A DNA stretch of 11,171 bases, from contig JAFGSC010000132.1 of NCBI GenBank assembly GCA_016934875.1, forward strand, positions 1 through 11,171, written 5' to 3'. Source of the DNA: Candidatus Atribacteria bacterium (GTDB taxonomy: Bacteria; Atribacterota; Phoenicimicrobiia; Phoenicimicrobiales; Stramentimicrobiaceae). The position numbers and the translations under genes are program-made. This document shows positions 1-6,162 of the stretch, one piece after another. Every line of letters begins with the position of its first letter. The first letter of the stretch is position 1. The notes beneath the pieces were generated by a model that was given only the letters and a program-made list of their open reading frames with translations, did not search any database and was not told where the DNA came from.

Positions 1-239
1 GTAACGACTCCGTCTGCCGGAACTTCTTTCCCCTCCATATCAAAATTGGTACAACGGTGCTCAACAAAAAGGTCCAGCTCATTAAAACTATCTTTATCCA
101 AAAGCAAATCTATCCTTTCTCGAGCAGTCAACTTACCCTTGTCATGCTGTGCCTTAATTCTTTCATTCCCACCGCCTGCAAGTATTTTTTTTGTCTTCTC
201 CTGTAGCTTCCCTAATAAATCATGGATCGTTTGTTCCAT
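1..239 (-). CDS. mmdA: Biotin-dependent carboxyltransferase, N-terminal part (probable methylmalonyl-CoA decarboxylase alpha subunit)
   Basis: Partial gene: it starts with ATG at 239 and runs off the left edge after 79 complete codons, so the C-terminus is not visible. The visible residues match the start of the acyl-CoA carboxyltransferase family (MmdA, PccB), with an N-terminal helix followed by KGKLTARERIDLLLD at about residues 34-48. An AAAGGAG site (251-257) lies 11 bases upstream of the ATG. In this family the protein moves a carboxyl group between an acyl-CoA and biotin. In an anaerobe, directly after mutase and epimerase genes, the likely role is decarboxylation of (S)-methylmalonyl-CoA to propionyl-CoA within a membrane-bound Na+-pumping complex. 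The beta, gamma and biotin-carrier subunits of such a pump would have to lie further left and cannot be seen. A propionyl-CoA carboxylase beta subunit cannot be excluded from the N-terminus alone; the family is sure, the exact role inferred. Confidence 0.85.
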   Translation of the reverse strand, partial: MEQTIHDLLGKLQEKTKKILAGGGNERIKAQHDKGKLTARERIDLLLDKDSFNELDLFVEHRCTNFDMEGKEVPADGVV

Positions 240-275
240 CTTTTTAGTATCTCCTTTCTTTTACCTAACCAATTC

Positions 276-289
276 AAATTGATCAATTT
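276..289. repeat. 14-bp perfect palindrome in the mce-mmdA gap
   Basis: AAATTGATCAATTT reads the same on both strands. It sits in the longest gap between genes of the window (240-342), 36 bases before the mmdA start codon. It could be an operator half-site pair or a weak hairpin, but it is AT-rich, has no loop and no following T-run in the direction of transcription, so it does not look like an intrinsic terminator. The rest of the 103-base gap holds only the mmdA ribosome binding site. Function unknown. Confidence 0.35.
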
Positions 290-342
290 TGTGGACTGAC
301 CCTTTTAAAAATGAATGGATTATTTAAATTAATTCTTTTACA

Positions 343-750
343 TTACTGGTTTTTATGCTCGCAAAGTTCTATTAAAATACCATTTGTACTTTTTGGATGT
401 AAGAAGGCAATTTTAACCCCTCCTGCACCATACCGTGGCTTTTGGTCAATGAGCCTGACTCCCTTTTGCTGTAAATCACTAATCATACTTTCCAGATCTT
501 TCACCTTAAAAGCAATATGATGAATCCCTTCTCCTCTACTTTCAATGAATTTTGCGATGCTTCCTTCAGGAGAAGTTGATTCTAAAAGCTCAATCTCGCT
601 TTCTCCCACAGGTAAGAAAGCAACCTTAACTTCCTGATCTTTTACGATTTCTTCCCCTGAGCATTCCATTCCAAGCAAATCCCTAAAAATATGAAGGGAA
701 TTTTCCAAATTTTTAACGGCAACTCCAATGTGGTCAATTTTTTCAAACAA
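343..750 (-). CDS. mce: Methylmalonyl-CoA epimerase
   Basis: A 135-residue protein of the vicinal-oxygen-chelate (glyoxalase) fold, made of two beta-alpha-beta3 halves (about residues 4-57 and 74-131) and of normal length for the family. It interconverts (R)- and (S)-methylmalonyl-CoA, linking the mutase to the decarboxylase. Aligned from memory with the Propionibacterium enzyme, the metal ligands are His7 (KIDHIGVAV), Glu54 (IELLE; Gln in Propionibacterium), His78 (GIHHIAF) and Glu128 (LIELCE). The start is TTG: there is no in-frame ATG before residue 28, TTG gives the conserved N-terminus, and GAGG at 760-763 lies 9 bases upstream. That site is inside the last codons of meaB, whose stop is only 2 bases away, so the two genes are probably translationally coupled. 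The position between meaB and mmdA fits the pathway order. Confidence 0.95.
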   Translation of the reverse strand: MFEKIDHIGVAVKNLENSLHIFRDLLGMECSGEEIVKDQEVKVAFLPVGESEIELLESTSPEGSIAKFIESRGEGIHHIAFKVKDLESMISDLQQKGVRLIDQKPRYGAGGVKIAFLHPKSTNGILIELCEHKNQ

Positions 751-752
751 TT

Positions 753-1709
753 TTACTCACCTCTTTTAAAAAGATTTTCCTTGAAAATAGATATGAGTCT
801 TTCGGTTGCATGATAAGGATCATCATCCTGTCTGGATACTTTCTCTACTTCCTTTTCCAGATGATCTTCCCCAATAAGGTCAAAAAACATCTCCCTCCAG
901 CTTTCCTGAAGGAGATCATAGATTTCTTTTCTGGTACGATTTTTTCTTCTTTGAATCATTTCTCCACTTGCTTCCAAGTGATGAAAGCACTTTTCTATTT
1001 CCATCCACAAGGAATCGAATCCTATGTTTTGAGTGCCAATCGTTTTAAGAATCGGCTTTTCCCAACTTTTTACTTTTTTTTCTAAATGAAGCATCATCTC
1101 TATTTCGGCAATCAATCGATCTGTTCCATCTCGATCGGCCTTATTCACTACAAAGATATCACCTATTTCCATAATTCCTGCTTTGATCACCTGAATATCG
1201 TCTCCCATTCCTGGCATCACAATCAATAGAACGATATCAGATACCTTGATAATATCAATTTCTGACTGTCCAACGCCAACTGTTTCAATAAAAATAAAAT
1301 CCTTTCCCATGGCATCCATAATCTTTACGACTGCTTGGGTTGAACGGGATAGTCCTCCCAAATGGCCACGGGATCCCACGCTTCGGATAAAAACATCCTT
1401 ATCGGTAGCTAAATCCTGCATCCTGATTCTATCTCCCAATATAGCCCCCCCTGTAAAGGGACTACTAGGATCAATGGCAATAATACCTACCTTTTTTTCT
1501 TTTCTGCGCAAATATTTCGCTAACTGATCCGTAACAGTGCTCTTGCCAGAGCCCGGAGGACCGGTGATGCCAACCACAATTGCTTTTCCGCAGTATGGAT
1601 GTAACTCTTCTAAAAAGCGCTGTGCAGATTGAAAATCATCTTCGACCATGGTAATTAATTTTGCCACGGCACGACTGTCACCTTGTAATATTTGCTTACT
1701 TAGACTCAT
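753..1709 (-). CDS. meaB: MeaB/ArgK-type GTPase, methylmalonyl-CoA mutase chaperone
   Basis: A 318-residue cytoplasmic G3E GTPase. The motifs run in the expected order: Walker A GPPGSGKS (residues 50-57), DRIRMQDL (93-100), SRGHLGGLS (113-121), the switch/Walker B segment ETVGVGQSE (142-150) and the guanine-specificity motif NKAD (189-192). The C-terminal helical region, from about residue 215, matches the dimerisation part of MeaB. Proteins of this family guard methylmalonyl-CoA mutase: they gate loading of adenosylcobalamin and help remove inactivated cofactor, using GTP. Earlier annotations called the family ArgK, an arginine/ornithine transport kinase, a name now regarded as wrong. It starts at ATG with GAGG 7 bases upstream, 45 bases after the B12-binding subunit gene, and its tail carries the ribosome binding site of the epimerase gene. 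Placement next to the mutase genes supports the chaperone role strongly. Confidence 0.95.
   Translation of the reverse strand: MSLSKQILQGDSRAVAKLITMVEDDFQSAQRFLEELHPYCGKAIVVGITGPPGSGKSTVTDQLAKYLRRKEKKVGIIAIDPSSPFTGGAILGDRIRMQDLATDKDVFIRSVGSRGHLGGLSRSTQAVVKIMDAMGKDFIFIETVGVGQSEIDIIKVSDIVLLIVMPGMGDDIQVIKAGIMEIGDIFVVNKADRDGTDRLIAEIEMMLHLEKKVKSWEKPILKTIGTQNIGFDSLWMEIEKCFHHLEASGEMIQRRKNRTRKEIYDLLQESWREMFFDLIGEDHLEKEVEKVSRQDDDPYHATERLISIFKENLFKRGE
756..764 (-). promoter_or_regulatory. Ribosome binding site for the TTG-started epimerase gene
   Basis: AGAGGTGAG lies within the last three sense codons of meaB and ends at the meaB stop. It is placed well (9 bases from GAGG) to serve the TTG start of the epimerase gene at 748-750. 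It supports TTG as the true start because no in-frame ATG occurs until residue 28, which would remove metal ligand His7. Confidence 0.7.
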
Positions 1710-1754
1710 AGTAAAACCTCAAACGGCGTTCAGCGACCTAAGATCAATGACGAT

Positions 1755-2150
1755 TCAAGATACATTTTTTTCAATAAACTCTACGATTCTTTTTGTGTCT
1801 GTTCCTGGAGTAAATATTTCTCTTACACCCATTTTCTTCAACTCTGCAATATCTTCAACTGGAATAATACCACCAGCAATGATCAAAATGTCATTGATTC
1901 CTCGTTCGTTTAGCAAATCAATAATTCTGGGAAAAAGATACATATGCGCACCTGAAAGTATACTGAGTCCAATGACATTCACATCCTCTTGAATTGCTGT
2001 CTCAACAATTTGTTCCGGAGTCTGCCTTAAACCAGTATAAATCACTTCCATACCTGCATCTCTTAAAGCTCTGGCGATTACCTTTGCCCCACGATCATGA
2101 CCATCTAGCCCAGGTTTTGCAACTAAAACTCTAATTCTGGATTTTTTCAT
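1755..2150 (-). CDS. mcmA2: Methylmalonyl-CoA mutase small subunit, B12-binding domain
   Basis: A 131-residue stand-alone cobalamin-binding domain with a Rossmann-like fold. It carries the full base-off/His-on signature: LDGHDRG at residues 15-21, where His18 would be the lower axial ligand of cobalt; SILSG at 63-67, whose Ser63 would contact the nucleotide tail; and AGGIIP at 92-97. It lacks the catalytic TIM barrel, which is encoded by the gene just upstream, so the two chains together make one mutase. Split mutases of this kind are common in archaea and anaerobic bacteria, while many other bacteria have one fused chain of about 700 residues. ATG start with a purine-rich site (AAGGAAGGG) just upstream, 18 bases after the catalytic-subunit stop. 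The same domain type occurs in other B12 mutases, but the adjacent large subunit fixes its partner. Confidence 0.95.
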   Translation of the reverse strand: MKKSRIRVLVAKPGLDGHDRGAKVIARALRDAGMEVIYTGLRQTPEQIVETAIQEDVNVIGLSILSGAHMYLFPRIIDLLNERGINDILIIAGGIIPVEDIAELKKMGVREIFTPGTDTKRIVEFIEKNVS

Positions 2151-2168
2151 GTTATCCCTTCCTTACAG

Positions 2169-3845
2169 TTAAATCTTTAAAGATTCTTTGTATTCACCAA
2201 AGACCTCTCTCATTTGATTACATATTTCTCCCAGTAATGCATAGTTTCTGACACAGTCCAATATAAAAGGCATGATGTTTTTTCCCGATTCTGCAGCATC
2301 TTTTAATAAACTCAATTTTTCTTTTACCTCAGTTTCATTACGATTTTGCCTGACTTCCTGCAATTTCTTTATTTGCTTTTTTTCAATTTCAGGATTCACT
2401 TTCAATAAATCCTTGATGGGCTCTTCTTCTGATTGAAACTGGTTAACACCTACAATCACTCTTTTCTTGCTTTCAATATCTTTCTGGTATTCATACGCAC
2501 TATTCTGTATTTCCCTTTGGGTGAAACCCTTCTCTATAGCTTTCGGGGCTCCGCCCAGTTGGTCAATCTTATCAATATAATCCATGGCTGCATCTTCAAT
2601 CTCCTTGGTCATTTTTTCTACATAATAAGAGCCAGCGATAGGGTCAACTGTTTCAGTAATACCGCTCTCGTAAGCAATAATCTGTTGGGTCCGCAAAGCG
2701 ATTCTAACTGATTTTTGGGAGGGCAAAGAAAGTGCCTCATCTCTTGAATTGGTATGTAAGGATTGAGTCCCGCCCAATGCAGCTGCCAGTGCTTGCAAAG
2801 TGACCCGAACAATATTATTATCGGGCTGTTGTGCAGTAAGCGTACATCCTGCAGTTTGAGTATGGAAACGAAGCATCATTGATTTTGGATCTTTAGCTCC
2901 GAAACGATTTTTCATAATATCGGCCCATAATTTTCTTGCTGCTCTAAATTTAGCAACTTCTTCAAATAAATCATTATGCGCATTAAAGAAAAAAGATAAC
3001 CTTGGGGCAAACTGGTCGATATCTAGTCCTTTCTTCACAGCAGCATCTACATAGGCAATTCCGTTGGCAAGGGTAAAAGCAATTTCTTGAACGGCAGTAG
3101 ACCCTGCTTCCCTAATATGGTAACCACTGATGCTGATCGTGTTCCATCTTGGTAGTTTTTCAGAACAATACTCAAAAATATCGGTAATCAATCTCATGGA
3201 AGGCAAAGGGGGATAAATATAAGTACCTCGGGCAATATATTCTTTTAAGATGTCATTTTGAATGGTCCCTTCTAATTTTTCTTCCGGTATGCCTTGTTTT
3301 TCAGCTACCACAATATACATGGCTAGTAAAATAGCTGCCGGTGCATTAATGGTCATCGAAGTACTCACCTTATCCAAGGGAATTCCATCGAATAATATTT
3401 CCATATCCCTTAAGGAATCAATGGCCACCCCTACTTTACCCACTTCACCATGGGACATGGGATGATCAGAATCATAACCAATCTGGGTCGGAAGGTCAAA
3501 AGCAATACTTAAGCCTGTTTGCCCATTCTTTAATAAATACTTATATCTTTTATTTGACTCTTCTGCATCTCCGAAACCAGCATATTGCCGCATTGTCCAT
3601 AACCGCCCCCGATACATCGTCGGTTGAACACCTCTGGTAAATGGATAAGCTCCCGGAAAACCCAGATCTTCCAAATAATCTAACTCTTTGATATCCGTTG
3701 GATCGTAAAGTCCTTTTACTTCTCTATTTGATCCTGTAACAAACTTATCCTTTCTTTCCGGATATTTACTTAGAGTTTTTTCTAATAACTTGTTTTCCCA
3801 ACTTTTCTTTTCCTTCTCTAATCTTTCTTGCTCTTCGAAAAACAT
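2169..3845 (-). CDS. mcmA1: Methylmalonyl-CoA mutase large (catalytic) subunit
   Basis: A 558-residue adenosylcobalamin-dependent acyl-CoA mutase catalytic chain that converts succinyl-CoA to (R)-methylmalonyl-CoA. The TIM-barrel domain begins near residue 65 (YPFTRGVQPTMYRGRLW), after a charged helical N-terminus. Residues that separate mutase types are readable: Tyr88 (RQYAGF) and Arg206 (EYIARGTY) match Tyr89 and Arg207 of the Propionibacterium enzyme, which hold the substrate carboxylate. Isobutyryl-CoA mutases have Phe and Gln there. His243 (SGYHIREAG) matches the catalytic His244. The length is normal for a split enzyme without its own B12 domain, which is supplied by the next gene. ATG start behind a G-rich site (GGGGGGTGG). 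The gene before it, 58 bases upstream, is the P-loop/Asp23 protein. In this operon the substrate succinyl-CoA would come from KorABC. Confidence 0.97.
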   Translation of the reverse strand: MFFEEQERLEKEKKSWENKLLEKTLSKYPERKDKFVTGSNREVKGLYDPTDIKELDYLEDLGFPGAYPFTRGVQPTMYRGRLWTMRQYAGFGDAEESNKRYKYLLKNGQTGLSIAFDLPTQIGYDSDHPMSHGEVGKVGVAIDSLRDMEILFDGIPLDKVSTSMTINAPAAILLAMYIVVAEKQGIPEEKLEGTIQNDILKEYIARGTYIYPPLPSMRLITDIFEYCSEKLPRWNTISISGYHIREAGSTAVQEIAFTLANGIAYVDAAVKKGLDIDQFAPRLSFFFNAHNDLFEEVAKFRAARKLWADIMKNRFGAKDPKSMMLRFHTQTAGCTLTAQQPDNNIVRVTLQALAAALGGTQSLHTNSRDEALSLPSQKSVRIALRTQQIIAYESGITETVDPIAGSYYVEKMTKEIEDAAMDYIDKIDQLGGAPKAIEKGFTQREIQNSAYEYQKDIESKKRVIVGVNQFQSEEEPIKDLLKVNPEIEKKQIKKLQEVRQNRNETEVKEKLSLLKDAAESGKNIMPFILDCVRNYALLGEICNQMREVFGEYKESLKI

Positions 3846-3903
3846 CTCTCTGCCACCCCCCTACTTAATGATTGATATTGCATGATATTGAGCCACAATT
3901 TCC

Positions 3904-4749
3904 TTAATTTTGTATATGAGCTTTCTGATGATGATTTGATTCCACCATAAGATCCTCTACTAAAATATCAATTTTACTGATATTAATTCCTGTAATATAA
4001 TCTAATGCCCTTTTGAGGCTTTTCTGAATTTTCTGTACTACACTCGTTATCTGGTTTCCATAGCTAAGCACAACATTCATTTGAATAAAAATACCCTCTT
4101 CGTTAATATTAATTTTCGTCCTTCCAACCTTGATAACTTCTTTAAAGTCTTTGATCGTAAAAAAAATAATATCGAGTATAGCATTCTCAGAGATAAAAAG
4201 TTTACCAAAATAACTAAAAGGTGGGCGAACAACTGTTCTTTCACCGATTTTACGATTAACATACCTCTTTTTATAAAATATCTCTAAAGATTCTACTAAG
4301 TTAATTGGAAATTTTCTTTGTATTTCGATTCCTGGTAAGGGAATAATATGCGTCCCATCACGGGAACGAATGTTTCTAGCAATTTGAATTTCTTTCTCTG
4401 TAGAAATATCTTCGATATCAATGAACCGATCAACCGGAGGAAGCTCCAGCGTATGCACAATCTTATCGATCATCCCTTTTGAAGTACCAAGAATCATCAG
4501 CTTTTTTGGCTTTTCTTGCTTGATCATTTCTTTTACTGAATTAGCATGATCACTATCTTGAAAAATAGCCCTTTTGATGGCTTGGATTTTGTTTGCTTCT
4601 TTTTTTGCCGAGAAACCTGCCAGTATTTTATCTTTTTTAATCAACAAACCATCATCAATAATATATTCGATGCTCTCTTTGTGAGCAATTAATAAAGCTT
4701 TGTGGCTTTTTCCAGTACCGCTTTCTCCTACCAGGGCTATAATTTTCAT
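3904..4749 (-). CDS. P-loop NTPase-like and Asp23/Gls24-like domain fusion protein, function unknown
   Basis: A 281-residue protein I cannot name. It opens with a strand and a textbook Walker A loop, GESGTGKS (residues 8-15), followed by a conserved-looking YIIDDGLLI segment (29-37) and a hydrophobic strand KLMILGTS (83-90) that may carry the second nucleotide-binding element, although no clear Walker B acid follows it. The last part, about residues 180-268, looks like an Asp23/Gls24 (alkaline shock protein) domain: GIFIQMNVVLSYGNQI, then a helix with VVQKIQKSLKRALDYIT, then ISKIDILVEDL. It has no signal peptide or membrane segment. I chose ATG at 4749, 11 bases after GGAGGA (4761-4766); an in-frame TTG at 4756-4758 would sit only 2 bases from that site. 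It lies between glutamate dehydrogenase and mutase genes with gaps of 76 and 58 bases, so it is probably co-transcribed. A regulatory or enzyme-assembly role is possible but only a guess. Confidence 0.8.
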   Translation of the reverse strand: MKIIALVGESGTGKSHKALLIAHKESIEYIIDDGLLIKKDKILAGFSAKKEANKIQAIKRAIFQDSDHANSVKEMIKQEKPKKLMILGTSKGMIDKIVHTLELPPVDRFIDIEDISTEKEIQIARNIRSRDGTHIIPLPGIEIQRKFPINLVESLEIFYKKRYVNRKIGERTVVRPPFSYFGKLFISENAILDIIFFTIKDFKEVIKVGRTKININEEGIFIQMNVVLSYGNQITSVVQKIQKSLKRALDYITGINISKIDILVEDLMVESNHHQKAHIQN

Positions 4750-4825
4750 ATCAAGCAATATCCTCCATCAACCTCTTATTCTTAATCTTCAATCATTTAC
4801 GCGATCTAGGGTAAGACAATTTTGT

Positions 4826-6136
4826 TTATTTCTTACTCTTAACCCATCCTCTTCCTTCCACTGCAGCCGCTACCCGCCTAACAGCGATGATATAAGCAGC
4901 ATCTCTGGGATAGATGTTTTCCTCTTCCGCAAGATCAGCTACATCATGAAATGCATCAGTCATGATCTTTTCTAATCTTTCTAAAACTTCTTCCCTTGAC
5001 CAGTAAAAATTCATATTATTTTGTACCTGTTCAAAATAAGAAACAGTGACACCTCCCGCATTACACAGAAAATCCGGGATAAGATAAACATTTTTTTCTT
5101 TTATGACCTTATCTGCTTCTGGTGTAGTCGGTGTATTTGCTGCTTCAGCATAAATCTTTACATTATCAAAATCAATTTTGTGAACATTTTCGCTATGTAC
5201 TGCTGAACCTAATGCTGCAGGAATCAATACAGTGACGGGCTTTTCCAGCCAAGCATCGGCATGTTCTTGCTTCCAACCAAATAATTTAGCTTTTTGCGGG
5301 TTAATCGTTCCAAACTTATCTAAAGTCCCTGGAGCAAACAAATCTTTTGGGTTAATCCCTTTTTCATAACTATAAGTGTAAGCTTTTTTATCAACTGCAT
5401 CCCAACAAGACATCGCGATAACTTTTCCGCCATATTCAACGAATTTCTCACAACAATATTGAGCATTATTCCCAGCACCTTGGATCGATGCTGTTGCACC
5501 CCTAAAATCAATATTCAAACGTTTTAAAGCTTCTCTGACACAATAAATGACGCCATACCCTGTTGCTTCTGTTCTTCCCAAGGAACCTCCTACTCCAACT
5601 GCTTTGCCAGTTACAAAACCTGGTTTTCTTGATCGGGCGATGGTATCATATTCATCCATAATCCACAACATATCCTGGGGATTGGTAGCAACATCAGGTG
5701 CAGGTATATCCATCTCCGGACCCACAAAATCATACACTTTTCTGACCCACCCTCGACACAGTTTTTCAGTTTCACGATCAGAAAGATCCCGAGGATTACA
5801 TATCACACCGCCTTTTCCTCCACCAAGAGGAATGTTCACAACCGCGCATTTCCATGCCATCATCATTGCTAACGATCTAACCATATCAAGCGTCTCATTC
5901 TCTGCAAATCTCAAACCACCCTTTGCAGGACCTCTTGCAGTCGAATGCTGAACACGAAATCCAGTAAACGTTTTGGTTGTTCCATCATCCATCTCTACTG
6001 GGATGCGGACCCTAATCTCACGTTCTGCCTCCCTTAAGAATTCACGCATTGATTCACTTATTCCACACTTCACCGCATTAGAATCAAACTGTGCCTGAAC
6101 AATTTCGAAAGGATTCATTTCTTTATCTTTTGCCAT
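4826..6136 (-). CDS. gdhA: Glutamate dehydrogenase (Glu/Leu/Phe/Val dehydrogenase family)
   Basis: A 436-residue cytoplasmic amino-acid dehydrogenase that oxidatively deaminates glutamate to 2-oxoglutarate and ammonium with NAD(P)+. The N-terminal catalytic domain shows ARGPAKGGLRF (residues 68-77, substrate-binding Lys72), MAWKCAV (93-99), the catalytic-lysine motif PLGGGKGGV (103-111, Lys108) and PAPDVAT (145-151, Asp148). The Rossmann domain follows, with GAGNNAQ at 220-226 in place of the usual GxGNVG or GxGNVA, and EAANTPTTPEAD (331-342) where EGANGPTTPEAD is usual. NAD versus NADP preference cannot be read safely. ATG at 6136 is preferred to an in-frame TTG at 6140-6142 because AGAGG (6144-6148) is 7 bases from the ATG. 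The stop of nfnB is 26 bases upstream. The length is normal for the roughly 50-kDa hexameric class. Context suggests a catabolic enzyme feeding 2-oxoglutarate to KorABC; another ELFV substrate is less likely. Confidence 0.92.
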   Translation of the reverse strand: MAKDKEMNPFEIVQAQFDSNAVKCGISESMREFLREAEREIRVRIPVEMDDGTTKTFTGFRVQHSTARGPAKGGLRFAENETLDMVRSLAMMMAWKCAVVNIPLGGGKGGVICNPRDLSDRETEKLCRGWVRKVYDFVGPEMDIPAPDVATNPQDMLWIMDEYDTIARSRKPGFVTGKAVGVGGSLGRTEATGYGVIYCVREALKRLNIDFRGATASIQGAGNNAQYCCEKFVEYGGKVIAMSCWDAVDKKAYTYSYEKGINPKDLFAPGTLDKFGTINPQKAKLFGWKQEHADAWLEKPVTVLIPAALGSAVHSENVHKIDFDNVKIYAEAANTPTTPEADKVIKEKNVYLIPDFLCNAGGVTVSYFEQVQNNMNFYWSREEVLERLEKIMTDAFHDVADLAEEENIYPRDAAYIIAVRRVAAAVEGRGWVKSKK

Positions 6137-6162
6137 TTTCAAACCTCTAAAAAGATAATATT

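Noticed and set aside
254..286. Possible promoter on the minus strand before mmdA: TTGATC, 17 bases, TAAAAG
   Set aside because: The -10 match is poor and the transcript would begin at or inside the ribosome binding site (251-257), leaving almost no leader. AT-rich DNA gives such matches often.
1710..1754. Possible hairpin in the gap between the B12 subunit and meaB
   Set aside because: Only a 4-bp inverted repeat (AACG/CGTT) with a one-base loop and no T-run; not a credible terminator or riboswitch.
2169..3845. Isobutyryl-CoA mutase large subunit
   Set aside because: General similarity is high, but Tyr88 and Arg206 are the methylmalonyl-CoA mutase residues, not Phe and Gln, and an epimerase gene follows.
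3873..3890. Direct repeat TGATATTG twice at 10-base spacing in the gap before the mutase gene
   Set aside because: Only two copies of a short AT-rich word, with no palindrome or further copies; likely chance.
4756..4758. TTG as start of the P-loop/Asp23 gene
   Set aside because: It is only 2 bases from GGAGGA, whereas the ATG at 4749 is 11 bases away and begins directly at the first strand before the Walker A loop.
5547..5951. Plus-strand open frame of 134 codons, and other plus-strand frames across the window
   Set aside because: Each lies wholly or mostly opposite a well-supported minus-strand gene (this one within glutamate dehydrogenase), has no family resemblance, and no plus-strand gene is needed to explain the sequence.
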